From the NCBI RefSeq assembly GCF_016653315.1, contig NZ_NHSH01000054.1, forward strand, positions 59,967-123,966: a stretch of 64,000 nt of DNA, given 5' to 3'. This DNA is from Halochromatium roseum. Its GTDB lineage: Bacteria > Pseudomonadota > Gammaproteobacteria > Chromatiales > Chromatiaceae. The notes under the pieces are model-generated. The model did no database searches. It was given only the letters and a program-made list of their open reading frames with translations, and was not told the DNA's origin. This document shows positions 1 through 9,477 of the stretch, one piece after another. Made by a program: the position numbers and the translations under genes. How positions within the stretch are numbered: position 1 is the stretch's first letter; every line of letters begins with the position of its first letter.

Positions 1-341
1 ACTGTCTCTTGGCCACTGATCCGTACCTGCTCCTGATAGAGCCTGAACGCCCGCACAAAGGCATCGATGCGGTCACAGCCATAGTCCTCCCGCAAGCGTT
101 GGTGAACATTGATGAACAGCGAGGCATGGATGTTGGGTAGCCAGGTGATGAACCAGTCGGTTGAGAACGGCAGCATCCCCTTCGGTGGTGACTTGCCGCG
201 AAGCTCTTTGTAGAGCTTCGTCAGGCAGGTGCGGCTGAGATCGGTCTCGGTTTCCAAGACCTGCAGGCGGGCACCGAGTTCGATGAGCTCGATGGCGAGC
301 TGCACTTGATGCATTTCGGTGACCGGACTCTTGGGTGACAT
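1..341 (-). CDS. flhC: Flagellar master regulator FlhC (partial, C-terminus off window)
   Basis: FlhC pairs with FlhD as the heterohexameric activator of class II flagellar promoters. The reading begins at an ATG at 341 ([20 protein letters not shown]) and continues through [40 protein letters not shown] and [20 protein letters not shown], the highly conserved N-terminal half of FlhC. The four-cysteine zinc site lies beyond the window edge and cannot be judged. The start is 3 bases after the flhD stop, so the two are translated together. It is the last gene visible in a long minus-strand run. Confidence 0.95.
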   Translation of the reverse strand, partial: MSPKSPVTEMHQVQLAIELIELGARLQVLETETDLSRTCLTKLYKELRGKSPPKGMLPFSTDWFITWLPNIHASLFINVHQRLREDYGCDRIDAFVRAFRLYQEQVRISGQET

Positions 342-344
342 GGC

Positions 345-674
345 CTAATTCCCCGTTTCATCGGGCTCGTTGTGCTGGCGCGACGCCATCAGGAGCGATG
401 CGTGCAAGCCACAGAGGTCCTGTTCACGCTGCTGATGCGTCACAATGCGCAGCTGCTCGGCATCTTCGTAGCCGAAGCGGCAAAGTAACTGATTCGTACG
501 AGATAGTTTAGCGAGCTGACGCGCGCTCAGCGACAACAGTAGCTCCGCCATTTCGTCTTGGATCTTGAGCCGAAACATTGCGCTTGCCCGATCGCTCTTG
601 AGCATGCGTTGTGCCAGCAAGAGATAGGTCAGATTAAGCTCTTGGATCTCGTTGATCAGGCTCTCGTCGTTCAT
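345..674 (-). CDS. flhD: Flagellar master regulator FlhD
   Basis: 109 residues, close to the usual 113-119. The conserved core LNLTYLLLAQRMLKSDRASA and the stretch TNQLLCRF match the family. Cys65 sits where E. coli FlhD has the inter-subunit disulfide cysteine. With FlhC it should activate class II flagellar operons. It starts only 3 bases after the stop of the upstream chemoreceptor, so there is no room for a dedicated promoter in the gap. In E. coli flhDC instead heads its own heavily regulated operon. Family assignment is secure; regulation is inferred. Confidence 0.96.
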   Translation of the reverse strand: MNDESLINEIQELNLTYLLLAQRMLKSDRASAMFRLKIQDEMAELLLSLSARQLAKLSRTNQLLCRFGYEDAEQLRIVTHQQREQDLCGLHASLLMASRQHNEPDETGN

Positions 675-677
675 CTG

Positions 678-2576
678 TCAGTGCATCATGCCTGGCGGCA
701 AGGCGGCCTGAGCATACGGCTCGTTGTCATCGTCCCGAGCCGTGCTCCCCAGCTCGAAGGCGTCGATGAGCGCGTTCAGGTGCTCGGCCAGCGTGCGCAT
801 CTGGGCGGCCGAGGATGAGGTCTGGTTCACCATCGCCGCATTCTGTTGAGTGACGGTGTCCAGTTCGGTGACCGCGGTGTTGACCTCCGCGACGGCCGAA
901 CTCTGCTCCCGGGTGCTGGCGCTGATCTCTTCGAGGACATCATTGACGTTGCTGATACTCTCGAGGATCTGGTTCATCGACTCGCTCGCCTGCTCAACCT
1001 TATTCAGCCCGAGATGGGAGGTCTTGACGGACTCCTCGGTGACATCGCGGATCTCGCGCGCGGCCTGGCGCGAGCGTTCGGCCAGCGTGCGGACCTCTTG
1101 TGCGACCACCGCAAATCCCCGGCCATGCTCGCCGGCGCGCGCGGCCTCAACCGAGGCATTGAGTGCGAGGATGTTGGTCTGAAAGGCAATGCCATCGATC
1201 AGGGTGACGATATCGGTGATGCGCGACGACGCCTGGTCGATATCGTGCATGGTCGTGCGCAGTTCTTGCATCCCGGTTGAGCCTTGTGTAGCGGCCGTGC
1301 TGGCCGATGCCGAAAGCGCGGTTGCCTGATGGGCGGAATCAGCCCCGTGTGCCACCGTGGCCGCGATCTCCTCCATGGCCGCCGAGGTTTGTTGCAGATT
1401 GGCAGCGGCTTGGTCACTGCGGCTCGCCAGATCCTCGCTGCTGCGCGCAATAGAGCCCGCGGTTTCATACACGCTGCGCGCGCTATCGCGCACATCCTGC
1501 AGCGTCAACTGCATGCGCGAGACGAAGGCATTGAACTGGCGTGCAAGCTCACTCAGCTCGTCGCGGCCGTTGGCGTCGAGGCGCCGCGTGAGATCACCCT
1601 CGCCCTCGGCGATATCGCCCATGGCGGCGGCGGTGCGCTTGATTGGGCGGGTGATGGTCTGTGAGATCAAGAAGGCGAGGAGGATGCCGACGCCCAGCGT
1701 AACAGCGCTGATGAACAGTGCCGCGTTGCGCGCGGTGGTTGCGCGGGCAATATAGGAGGTTCGATCCAGCGTCACCTCAAGCACCCCCACGGGCTTACCC
1801 GAGAAGTCCCGGATGACGGCCCCCATCACCGCGAGTGGCGTATCGCCGTAGTCGTGGTCTTCCATCGGTTGCTCGCCCTTCATGGCCGCATCGAGAGCCG
1901 CCTTGCTCAGCAGCGGCTGATCACCAAAGGTTGAGGCGAAGGTCTTGAAGCCGCTCTCCTCGCGCAGCCGCAGGGCTGCACCAGCGCCGTAGAGTTCCTC
2001 AAAACGCTCGAAGAAATCCTGGCCGAAGCTCATGCCAAATTCGAGCGAACCGACGTGCTGTCCTTGCCACTGCACCGGTTGCAGGCTGCGGATACCGAGC
2101 CCGAACACGCCGTGCTCAAGCCCTGATATTGGCTGCTGTAAGCGGTTGGTCTCGATGACGGTCTGGCGGATGGCGCTGAGATCATCGCCAAACTTTTCCG
2201 GTCCATGAACGCGCAGAAATGAGGTCGCGGGTGGATTGTGAAACTGGAATTGGGCGATGCCGTACTGCTCACGCAAGGTCTTGAAGCCTGGAACAAAGAG
2301 CTCGGCAAGCCGGTCGCGGCGCTGCTCTGAAAAGGCCTGCTGTACATCGGGGATCAGTGCAATCAATGCGCTCATGGCATTGCCACGACGGCTTTCCGCG
2401 TCGAGGGCGGCGACGAGGTTGCCATGTAAGGTGCGCAGCTCTCGTTGCTCGGCTTCTTGAATGACGCCGTCGAGTCGGTTCAGCAGAAAGGGCACGATGA
2501 TGGCGACGGCGAGCAACAGCATGACGACAAAGCCAGCGATGATCCGAACCCCAATCGGAAAGTTGTCAAGGCGCAT
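678..2576 (-). CDS. Methyl-accepting chemotaxis protein with large periplasmic sensor domain
   Basis: 632-residue transmembrane chemoreceptor. TM1 lies at about 12-31, followed by a periplasmic domain to about 285 that contains [20 protein letters not shown], typical of the double-Cache (dCache_3-like) class. TM2 is at about 287-307, then HAMP, then a methylation/signalling coiled coil with the hairpin tip [20 protein letters not shown]. The C-terminus lacks a CheR-tethering pentapeptide, unlike the receptor at 9917. It is 50 bases downstream of motB and 3 bases before flhD. The ligand cannot be deduced. Confidence 0.93.
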   Translation of the reverse strand: MRLDNFPIGVRIIAGFVVMLLLAVAIIVPFLLNRLDGVIQEAEQRELRTLHGNLVAALDAESRRGNAMSALIALIPDVQQAFSEQRRDRLAELFVPGFKTLREQYGIAQFQFHNPPATSFLRVHGPEKFGDDLSAIRQTVIETNRLQQPISGLEHGVFGLGIRSLQPVQWQGQHVGSLEFGMSFGQDFFERFEELYGAGAALRLREESGFKTFASTFGDQPLLSKAALDAAMKGEQPMEDHDYGDTPLAVMGAVIRDFSGKPVGVLEVTLDRTSYIARATTARNAALFISAVTLGVGILLAFLISQTITRPIKRTAAAMGDIAEGEGDLTRRLDANGRDELSELARQFNAFVSRMQLTLQDVRDSARSVYETAGSIARSSEDLASRSDQAAANLQQTSAAMEEIAATVAHGADSAHQATALSASASTAATQGSTGMQELRTTMHDIDQASSRITDIVTLIDGIAFQTNILALNASVEAARAGEHGRGFAVVAQEVRTLAERSRQAAREIRDVTEESVKTSHLGLNKVEQASESMNQILESISNVNDVLEEISASTREQSSAVAEVNTAVTELDTVTQQNAAMVNQTSSSAAQMRTLAEHLNALIDAFELGSTARDDDNEPYAQAALPPGMMH

Positions 2577-2626
2577 GTGGCATTCTCACTCTAATAAACG
2601 GCCTGATGGTGTCATCGAGCTCGTCA

Positions 2627-3337
2627 TCACAATCGTTGCTTCAACAACAGCTCGACACGGCGATTGACGGCACGCCCCTCTGCGGTGGTATTGCTCTCCA
2701 CCGGCTGCGTATCAGCATAGCCGATAGCGCGTAATCTGCCTTCGGAAATTCCGGATTGAATGAGATGACGCAGTACCGCAATGGCGCGTGATGTCGATAG
2801 CTCCCAATTGGAGGGGAAGCGCGCCGTCGAGATTGGAATATTGTCGGTATGGCCCTCAACGGAGATCTGCCCGTCGAACGCGTCTAGGGTGGGTACCAGC
2901 GACTCGATGACCTCTTTGCCTGGTTCCGTCAGCTGCGCCTCACCACTAGCAAACAAGAGGTTATCGTCGATGCGCAGGGTAATGCCCTCTTGTCCTTCGG
3001 CGATACTCACCCCGTCAACGCCTTCCATGCCTTGAAACTCCTGCTGTTCGGGTGTCTGCAGCGCTTGATTTTGGTGCAGCAGTCTCGCGTTCTGCGGCTG
3101 CAAGCCTTGACCCCCAGGCAGTAGCCCCGTGCTGACTCCAGCTTGCTGATCCTGCTGCTGGCCACCGTCGTTACGGCTTTTGGCGCTATCAGCGCTGCCG
3201 GTTCCCAGCATGGATACGAGCAGTACGAACAAGGTGATGAGCAAGGTCAAGACATCGAGATAGCTCATCAGCCAGGCATCGCTATCGCCCCCCGTCTTGA
3301 TCTCTGGCATCGATTGCCGACTGCCTCGATCAAGCAT
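2627..3337 (-). CDS. motB: Flagellar stator protein MotB
   Basis: About 236 residues from the ATG at 3337, which overlaps the end of motA by 8 bases; an upstream extension in the same frame would run deep into motA and is not used. The single TM helix contains MSYLDVLTLLITLFVLLVSM, with Asp28 as the presumed proton-carrying residue. The C-terminal half is an OmpA-like peptidoglycan-binding domain (VEGHTDNIPI, NWELSTSRAIAVLRHL, NRRVELLL). With MotA it forms the torque-generating channel anchored to the cell wall. Confidence 0.95.
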   Translation of the reverse strand: MLDRGSRQSMPEIKTGGDSDAWLMSYLDVLTLLITLFVLLVSMLGTGSADSAKSRNDGGQQQDQQAGVSTGLLPGGQGLQPQNARLLHQNQALQTPEQQEFQGMEGVDGVSIAEGQEGITLRIDDNLLFASGEAQLTEPGKEVIESLVPTLDAFDGQISVEGHTDNIPISTARFPSNWELSTSRAIAVLRHLIQSGISEGRLRAIGYADTQPVESNTTAEGRAVNRRVELLLKQRL

Positions 3338-4148
3338 TTTTGGCCCTCTTTCTACGTGGGGTGATGCCAGGTTTGGTCGGGTCGCGAATCTCGTCGTGAT
3401 AGGTGGCAACAAACGAGTGCAGGGTTTCCTCGATGAACGAGGGCAGACGGCGCTTGGTAATCAGCGAGATTCCCTCCAGCACCATATTCATCGCGATGAG
3501 TCGTTCCTCGGTCCGTCGCTCGAGCTTGACGGCAAAGGGCTTAAAGACCAGGTTGGCGAGCAAGATGCCGTAAAAGGTCGTGAGCAAGGCGACGGCCATG
3601 CGGGGGCCAATCACCTGCAGGTCGCCGGCCTCCATGACCTCGAGCATGTTCACCAGCCCGACCAAGGTGCCGATCATGCCGAAGGCCGGCGCATAGGTGG
3701 CCATGGTATGAAAGATCTGCGCCTCAGCATGCTCCCGCGCCTTGAGACGCGCGATACGCCAGCTGAGCAGGTCGAAGATCTCCTGCTCTTTGGTGTTGGC
3801 AATGACCAACTGGATGCCGCTGCGGAGGAAGGGATTGCGCGTTTGCTCGAGCGCGGCTTCGACCGCGCGGACGTCACCTTTGAACCAGAGACGCGAGACA
3901 TCCACGAGTTCTTGAATGTCATCGCGGGTATAGGTGTTCTCACGCCGGAAAACGACGGCGACGAGACCAACAACCCGCAGCACTTCACGCAATGGGTAGC
4001 TAATAAAGGTGGCCGCCATGGTTCCTGTCAGCACGATGGCGAGGCCGGGCAAGTTGAGAAAGCTGTCAGGAGACTCAGCGGTGAAGAAGAGGACGGTGCC
4101 GAGCAGTAAAATGCTGGCCAAGATGCCGATGACAGTTGACGGATTCAT
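3330..4148 (-). CDS. motA: Flagellar stator protein MotA
   Basis: 272-residue four-TM stator subunit. The conserved block PAFGMIGTLVGLVNMLEVM, with the family's proline-rich motor-interacting region, and the cytoplasmic loop (REHAEAQIFHTMATYAPAFG) are present. The subgroup resembles PomA/MotA of non-enteric bacteria (about 250-270 residues) more than the 295-residue E. coli MotA. It lies 34 bases after fliA and overlaps motB by 8 bases, a usual coupling for this pair. Confidence 0.95.
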   Translation of the reverse strand: MNPSTVIGILASILLLGTVLFFTAESPDSFLNLPGLAIVLTGTMAATFISYPLREVLRVVGLVAVVFRRENTYTRDDIQELVDVSRLWFKGDVRAVEAALEQTRNPFLRSGIQLVIANTKEQEIFDLLSWRIARLKAREHAEAQIFHTMATYAPAFGMIGTLVGLVNMLEVMEAGDLQVIGPRMAVALLTTFYGILLANLVFKPFAVKLERRTEERLIAMNMVLEGISLITKRRLPSFIEETLHSFVATYHDEIRDPTKPGITPRRKRAKNA

Positions 4149-4182
4149 GGGTGCTTAAGGCTACAACAAAAACAACAGGGTG

Positions 4183-4896
4183 TTACTGACCGGCCTCGGC
4201 CTCATGCAGCCGCGCTCTGATCCGGCTGAGCGCTTGGCTGTGGAGCTGGCAGACGCGCGACTCGCTGACCCCCAGAACGGCCCCGATCTCCTTCAGGTTG
4301 AGTTCTTCCTGGTAGTAGAGCGCCATCATCAGTTTTTCGCGTTCGGGCAAGGCATCGATGCTCTCGATGAGGCGCTGGCGCTGTTCGCTATCCAGCAGGT
4401 TGTTGAGCGAGGGGTCGCTGGGGCGGTTCGCCGCTCCCGGCTCGATTCCTTCCTGGATGAGTTCTTCGAAGGGCAAGAACTGACCATTGTTGGTGTCGCT
4501 CAGGAGTTGTCGGTAGTCCGAGAGCTCGATCTCCATTTCCGCCGCGATCTCGTGCTCCTCTGGAGCGCGACCCAGGCGCTGCTCCAGCCGATGGATGGCC
4601 TCATCCATCGCCCGGGCATTGCGACGAACGCTGCGTGGCAGCCAATCACGGCTGCGCAGCTCATCGAGCATCGCGCCACGAATGCGCTGGTTGGCAAAGG
4701 TCGCAAAACTGGCGCCCTGGCTGGCGTCGAAACGCCCCAAGGCCTCGAGCAGTCCAAGCGTTCCGGCCTGGATCAGATCATCAAGCTCGATACTTGAAGG
4801 CAGTTTGACCTGGAGCGCGAGCGCCTGCCGGCGCACCTGTGGCAAATACTGTGTCACCAGCTCGTGCTGGTCGATCTTGCCTTTGGCAGTATACAT
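4183..4896 (-). CDS. fliA: Flagellar sigma factor FliA (sigma-28)
   Basis: 237 residues, the standard length. Region 2 (VTQYLPQVRRQALALQVKLP, IELDDLIQAGTLGLLEALGR, FATFANQRIRGAMLDELRSR DW), region 3 and region 4 (LPEREKLMMALYYQEELNLK, ESRVCQLHSQALSRIRARL) are all present. It directs class III flagellar genes and is held by FlgM until the hook is finished. Two candidate promoters matching its consensus are seen in this window, before flgM and before flgK. It sits 30 bases after flhE; in polar flagellates flhF and flhG usually occupy this place. Confidence 0.97.
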   Translation of the reverse strand: MYTAKGKIDQHELVTQYLPQVRRQALALQVKLPSSIELDDLIQAGTLGLLEALGRFDASQGASFATFANQRIRGAMLDELRSRDWLPRSVRRNARAMDEAIHRLEQRLGRAPEEHEIAAEMEIELSDYRQLLSDTNNGQFLPFEELIQEGIEPGAANRPSDPSLNNLLDSEQRQRLIESIDALPEREKLMMALYYQEELNLKEIGAVLGVSESRVCQLHSQALSRIRARLHEAEAGQ

Positions 4897-4926
4897 CCCG
4901 TTTGCCTTGCTCTCTTAGCTCATCGG

Positions 4927-5415
4927 TCACAGGTAATTGACGATGAGCTGGATGCCGCGCACGACCACGGCCTGCTGTTGCGGTTGGTCGAGGGAGAAAT
5001 GAAATCGTAATGGCCGCGTTGCGGGCAGTCCTGCAAGCGCGCGGCTCCTGCCACGCATCGTTGCAACCGGCACACAGCTATCGGCCTGACACAGCCGCCC
5101 CTTTAGGGTGGCGCCGGGAGGTGCCTCGAAGCGCCAAATCACGCTGTGGATCTCGCCTGCGCGCACCGAAGCCGGTGGTAGTAAGGGTGCCGAAAGACTT
5201 TCCCGCTCGGCCATGCTGACCCGCAGCGCAGGTGCGCTCGCGACCCAGCTGCCAGCGGCAAAGGCGCTCAATCCGCTGAATCCTGCGACCAAGCAGATCG
5301 TCAACAGGGCAGTGCGGGCAGCGCCGGCCGTGGTCGCCGCGAGCAGGTTCTGTGCCAGCCTTTGCCATCTTTCGGCGGCGGCGATGAGGTCGACGATGAG
5401 CGGGCGGAGTTGCAT
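4927..5415 (-). CDS. flhE: Flagellar protein FlhE
   Basis: About 162 residues. The C-terminal domain aligns by eye with enterobacterial FlhE: GSWVASAPALRVSMAERESL, VIWRF, LKGRLCQADSCVPV with two cysteines, LRFHF, and the terminal QLIVNYL. The N-terminus carries a hydrophobic helix (TALLTICLVAGFSGLSAFA) suited to export to the periplasm, preceded by an unusually long leader. I chose the ATG at 5415 because a GGAGG lies 11 bases upstream; the in-frame TTG at 5433 overlaps flhA and lacks a ribosome site. The gene follows flhA by 4 bases, as in the enteric flhBAE operon. FlhE is proposed in enterics to gate proton leak or act as a chaperone; the exact role is uncertain. Confidence 0.85.
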   Translation of the reverse strand: MQLRPLIVDLIAAAERWQRLAQNLLAATTAGAARTALLTICLVAGFSGLSAFAAGSWVASAPALRVSMAERESLSAPLLPPASVRAGEIHSVIWRFEAPPGATLKGRLCQADSCVPVATMRGRSRALAGLPATRPLRFHFSLDQPQQQAVVVRGIQLIVNYL

Positions 5416-5419
5416 CAGG

Positions 5420-7501
5420 CTACTTGCCTCCAATCAACTGTGTCACGCGCAGGGTGCGATCATCCGGTATCTCGGCCTGGGACATGACCACCAAGTGGCG
5501 CAAGCGCCGGCGTAGGAAGCGTGCGAGCACAGCGCGCAGACTGTGTTGGACGACCAGTACCGGCGGATCGCCTCCGGCCTCCTGGCGCGTGAGCGCCTTT
5601 TCCGCCTGTTGCATCAGTGTTTCAGCCAATCCTGGCTCGAGTGCTCCGTTACCGCTCATGGCCTGCAGTAAGACCTGCTCGAGCTGTGTGTCCAGACCGA
5701 TCACACGCAGCACCTTCTCGCCGGGGAACCACTGCTGGACAATGGCACGCCCGAGCGCGATACGGACCGCGGCTGTCAGTTCGGCAAGGTCCTGCTGTTG
5801 TGGTGCATGTTCGGCCAGGGTGTCGAGGATGCTGCGAAGGTCGCGGATGGGCACCTCTTCGACGAGCAGATTCTGCAAGAGGCGTTGGAATGCCGTCAGC
5901 GAGATCAGCTTCGGTACCACCTCTTCGACGAGACTTTTCTGCTCGTCGCCGAGTTTATCGAGCAGATTCTGGACTTCAGCGCGGCCAAGCATCTCAGCGG
6001 CATGTCGGTGTAACAGGTGATTCAGGTGGGTGGCGACGACGGTGCTGGCATCCACCACCGTGTAGCCGTAAACCTGGGCATGCTCGCGCTGCCCACTGCC
6101 GATCCAAACCGCGGCCAGGCCAAAGGCCGGGTCCTGTGTTGGCGTTCCCTCCAGCTTGCCGGTGACCTGCCCAGGATCGATCGCGAGCCATTTGCCGGGG
6201 AAGACCTCGGAACGACCGATCTCGGCGTCTTTGAGCGAGACCAGATAGGTGTTCGGCCCCAGCTCCAAATTATCTCGGATATGCACCACCGGCGGTAGGA
6301 AGCCGACGTCCTGCGCAAACTTCTTACGCACGCTCTTGATGCGACCAAGCAGCTCGCCTTGTTGGCGTTGATCGACCAGAGGGATCAAGCGGTGTCCGAC
6401 CTCGAGGCCGAGGGTGTCGACCAGTTGCACATCATCCCAGCTTGCCTCGGGTGCCTCCTGTTTAGTTGTCGTTGGCTGCGCAACCGCCTCTTCGACGAGC
6501 AGTTTTTTCCGGTCATGCAGGAGATACCAGGCAAGACCGCCGAGGAGGGTAGTAAAGATCAGAAACACCAGGTTGGGCATGCCCGGGACCAGGCCCAACA
6601 GACCCATCACGATCGCGGCCAGGATCAACACCTGCGGGTTGATGAATAGCTGGCCGATCATCTGCTGGCCGACATCCTGCTCGGTATTGACCCGAGAGAC
6701 CGTCACACCGGCTGCAGTCGAGATCACCAGGGCCGGGATCTGTGCGACCAGGCCGTCGCCGATGGTCATCAGCGTGTAGGTGCGCCCGGCCTCAGCGAAG
6801 CTCATGTCATGCTGCATCATGCCGATCAGCAGGCCACCGATGATATTGATCACCATGATCACCAGTCCGGCGGTAGCGTCGCCGCGCACGAACTTACTGG
6901 CACCATCCATTGAGCCGTAAAAATCCGCCTCTTGTGAGACCTCGCCGCGGCGTTTGCGCGCTTCATCCTCGCCGATCAGTCCCGCGTTGAGGTCCGCGTC
7001 GATCGCCATCTGCTTGCCTGGCATGGCATCGAGCATGAAGCGCGCGCCGACCTCGGCGATGCGTCCGGCGCCTTTGGTGATGACCATGAAATTGATGATC
7101 ACCAAGATCAGAAAGACCACCAAGCCGACGGCGAAATTACCGCCGATCAGAAACTCGCCAAAGGCTTGGATGACCTTGCCGGCGCTATCGCCACCCTGAT
7201 GGCCTTCCATCAGGATGACACGGGTGGAAGCGACGTTGAGCGAGAGTCGCAGCAATGTCGTAAACAGCAGGACCGCCGGAAAGGCCGCGAAATCCAGCGG
7301 CTTTTGCGTGAACATGCTCACCAGCAATACAAGGATGGCGAGGGCGATGTTGAAGGTGAACAGGAGGTCGAGGATGAACGGCGGCAGCGGCAAGATCATC
7401 ATGCTGAGAATCAGCAAGATGAGCAATGGCCCAGCCAGCACCTTCATCTGCACATTGCCAAGCCAGGCCTGTTTCTCGAGCAGTGCGCTCAAGGCGGTCA
7501 T
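5420..7501 (-). CDS. flhA: Flagellar type III export gate protein FlhA
   Basis: 693 residues, typical. The N-terminal half holds about eight TM segments with the FHIPEP signature region (GNFAVGLVVFLILVIINFMV, TKGAGRIAEVGARFMLDAMP GKQMAIDADLNAGLI). The C-terminal half is the cytoplasmic chaperone/substrate docking domain (LLVEEVPIRDLRSILDTLAE). Its ATG overlaps the flhB stop (ATGA) and it is followed by flhE. It forms the nonameric ring of the flagellar export gate. Confidence 0.98.
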   Translation of the reverse strand: MTALSALLEKQAWLGNVQMKVLAGPLLILLILSMMILPLPPFILDLLFTFNIALAILVLLVSMFTQKPLDFAAFPAVLLFTTLLRLSLNVASTRVILMEGHQGGDSAGKVIQAFGEFLIGGNFAVGLVVFLILVIINFMVITKGAGRIAEVGARFMLDAMPGKQMAIDADLNAGLIGEDEARKRRGEVSQEADFYGSMDGASKFVRGDATAGLVIMVINIIGGLLIGMMQHDMSFAEAGRTYTLMTIGDGLVAQIPALVISTAAGVTVSRVNTEQDVGQQMIGQLFINPQVLILAAIVMGLLGLVPGMPNLVFLIFTTLLGGLAWYLLHDRKKLLVEEAVAQPTTTKQEAPEASWDDVQLVDTLGLEVGHRLIPLVDQRQQGELLGRIKSVRKKFAQDVGFLPPVVHIRDNLELGPNTYLVSLKDAEIGRSEVFPGKWLAIDPGQVTGKLEGTPTQDPAFGLAAVWIGSGQREHAQVYGYTVVDASTVVATHLNHLLHRHAAEMLGRAEVQNLLDKLGDEQKSLVEEVVPKLISLTAFQRLLQNLLVEEVPIRDLRSILDTLAEHAPQQQDLAELTAAVRIALGRAIVQQWFPGEKVLRVIGLDTQLEQVLLQAMSGNGALEPGLAETLMQQAEKALTRQEAGGDPPVLVVQHSLRAVLARFLRRRLRHLVVMSQAEIPDDRTLRVTQLIGGK

Positions 7502-8664
7502 GTCCGCGCCTCAGGGTTGGTCTGGTCTGCCGGAACCTGCAGTTCCTTTGGTATCGGTAGCTGTTGTGGCTGCGGCGGAGGCAAGCCGCCTTTGCGATGA
7601 AAATGCCGCAGCTGGAAGGCCCAAGCCATCACCTCAGCGACCGCGGTATAGAGTGCCATCGGAATTTCAGCATCGAGATCGACATAGCGGTAGAGCGCAC
7701 GGGCGAGCGGTGGCGCCTCCAACCGAGGCACGCCGTGCGTGTCGCCAAGCTCGCAGATGCGAGCGGCGACCTGATCAACACCCTTCGCGATCAGTCGTGG
7801 CGCTGACATACCTTGCTCATCGTACCGCAGTGCAACGGCGTAGCGACGTGGATTCGTGATGATGACGTCTGCTTCGGGGACTTTGGTCATCATGCGACCG
7901 CGCGCCATCGCCTGCTGTTGCTGGCGAATACGAGCCTTGATCTGCGGATCTCCGTCGGATTCCTTGTGCTCACGCTTGACCTCTTCCTTGGTCATTCTCA
8001 ACTTCTTGGAATGGCTCCAGAGCTGATAAGGGATATCGATGAGGATGACCACGAGCAAGGCCAGGACCATGAGGCCGCTCGCCATCACGGCCAGTTCTAG
8101 GGTATTCGCCAGCGCCTGCTGAATCGGTTGATCCATCAAGTCCATGTAATGCCCACGGTGCGCCATCAGGAAGGCGACCGCGACGCTGCCGACGAGGACC
8201 GATTTCGCAATCGCCTTGGCCAATTCAACCAGCGCCTGGACACCGAGAACCCGCTTGATCCCTTTCACCGGGTTGAGCTTGGAAAGTTGTGGCTGAAGCG
8301 ACTTGGCCGAGACCAGCCAGCCACCCAGCAAGACGGGTGCGACCAGGGCTGCGAGCGTGAGCAAGAGGAAGACGGGCAGCATGACGTAGAGGCTGCGCTC
8401 GACAAGGTCGGTTGCCTTAACGAGCATCGGCATCACCTCAAGTGCCTCGCGTCGTTCGAACAGGAACGCCTGCTCCATGATCAGCCCGAGCTGATCGTAG
8501 ATCATCGCGCCTCCAGCCCAGAAGCTGCCGACGCCGACCAACAGCAACATGAAGGTGCTCAACTCACGGGAACGCGCAACCTGGCCCTCTTCACGCGCCT
8601 TCTCTAAGCGTCGCGGTGTGGCTTCTTCGGTTTTTTCTTGGTCGTTGCCTTGGTCTTCAGCCAT
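7498..8664 (-). CDS. flhB: Flagellar type III export switch protein FlhB
   Basis: 388 residues. It begins with the charged EKTEEATPRRLEKAREEGQV motif, followed by four TM segments and the cytoplasmic autocleavage domain with the intact NP^TH-like site, here written VIITNPRRYAVALRYDEQGM. The usual NPTH is NPRR, so the residue after proline differs from the E. coli consensus while the Asn-Pro pair is kept. FlhB switches export from rod/hook to filament substrates together with FliK. The C-terminal tail is extended and rich in Pro and Gln (about 360-388). Confidence 0.96.
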   Translation of the reverse strand: MAEDQGNDQEKTEEATPRRLEKAREEGQVARSRELSTFMLLLVGVGSFWAGGAMIYDQLGLIMEQAFLFERREALEVMPMLVKATDLVERSLYVMLPVFLLLTLAALVAPVLLGGWLVSAKSLQPQLSKLNPVKGIKRVLGVQALVELAKAIAKSVLVGSVAVAFLMAHRGHYMDLMDQPIQQALANTLELAVMASGLMVLALLVVILIDIPYQLWSHSKKLRMTKEEVKREHKESDGDPQIKARIRQQQQAMARGRMMTKVPEADVIITNPRRYAVALRYDEQGMSAPRLIAKGVDQVAARICELGDTHGVPRLEAPPLARALYRYVDLDAEIPMALYTAVAEVMAWAFQLRHFHRKGGLPPPQPQQLPIPKELQVPADQTNPEART

Positions 8665-8771
8665 CGCAAATCATCAAGCAGGCGGTTAGATCGCCAGCGA
8701 TCCTCGCGGGAGTCGGGATGCGCGACAGCAATAGTGCCTTTGGCAGAGAGACTGGACAAGCGGCCGTTTGT

Positions 8772-9437
8772 TCAGAATCCGAGCTCGTCGAGAAGCGAGT
8801 CGACCTGATCCTGACTTCCCATCACGTCGTTGGCCTCGGGATTGATCTGCGGCCCGTTGAGTAGGCTATCGGAGCGGCTGCTATCGGCACGGCGCTGCAT
8901 CTCATCACGCGCCTGGCCTTCCGGCACGCTATCGATCAGCACCTGCACGAGTTGGTTCTCGATCTCTCTGATCACCTCCATCATCCGCTTGATCACTTGG
9001 CCGGTCAGGTCTTGGAAGTCCTGCGCCATCATGATGTCGAGCAGTTCCTTATTGGTGGCCTGGGTTTTCTCTGGCACCTCGGCGAGGAAGGTGCGCGTGT
9101 CTTCGACGATGGCGCGCGCGGCATCCAGTTCTCGAGGCTCTGAAAACCACTCGGCCCAACGCTGATCGAGTGCTTCGGCGCGGCTCTCAAGCGCTTCCTG
9201 CAGCGGCTGCGCCCGATCAATGGCGTTGAGCGCACGATGCGCTGCCTGCTCGGTCATGTTGGCGATGTAGTTGAGCCGATCGCGGGCATCGGGGATGGCC
9301 TCTGCCGCCTTCTCGATCTCCTTATCGAGACCAAGCTCGCGCATGCTGTCGCGCAGCAGGCGCGTTAGGTTCCCGATTCGGGAGATCAGCACATCCATGC
9401 CCTGCTGATCATCCTGCGGCTTTTGTGTCGTGGTCAT
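8772..9437 (-). CDS. cheZ: CheY-P phosphatase CheZ
   Basis: 221 residues. The long helical hairpin carries the conserved catalytic segment [18 protein letters not shown], whose Gln corresponds to the E. coli CheZ active-site glutamine. The C-terminus [13 protein letters not shown] is the CheY-binding amphipathic peptide. It lies 40 bases after cheY and 107 bases before flhB, as in the enteric che cluster. Confidence 0.95.
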   Translation of the reverse strand: MTTTQKPQDDQQGMDVLISRIGNLTRLLRDSMRELGLDKEIEKAAEAIPDARDRLNYIANMTEQAAHRALNAIDRAQPLQEALESRAEALDQRWAEWFSEPRELDAARAIVEDTRTFLAEVPEKTQATNKELLDIMMAQDFQDLTGQVIKRMMEVIREIENQLVQVLIDSVPEGQARDEMQRRADSSRSDSLLNGPQINPEANDVMGSQDQVDSLLDELGF

Positions 9438-9477
9438 TGTCTGTCTCCAGCAATCCTGGACTGTCGTCGATCTGCTG

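Noticed and set aside
3297..4109. 270-residue plus-strand frame over motA
   Set aside because: Antisense shadow of a clearly recognised stator gene; no family features and no ribosome site.
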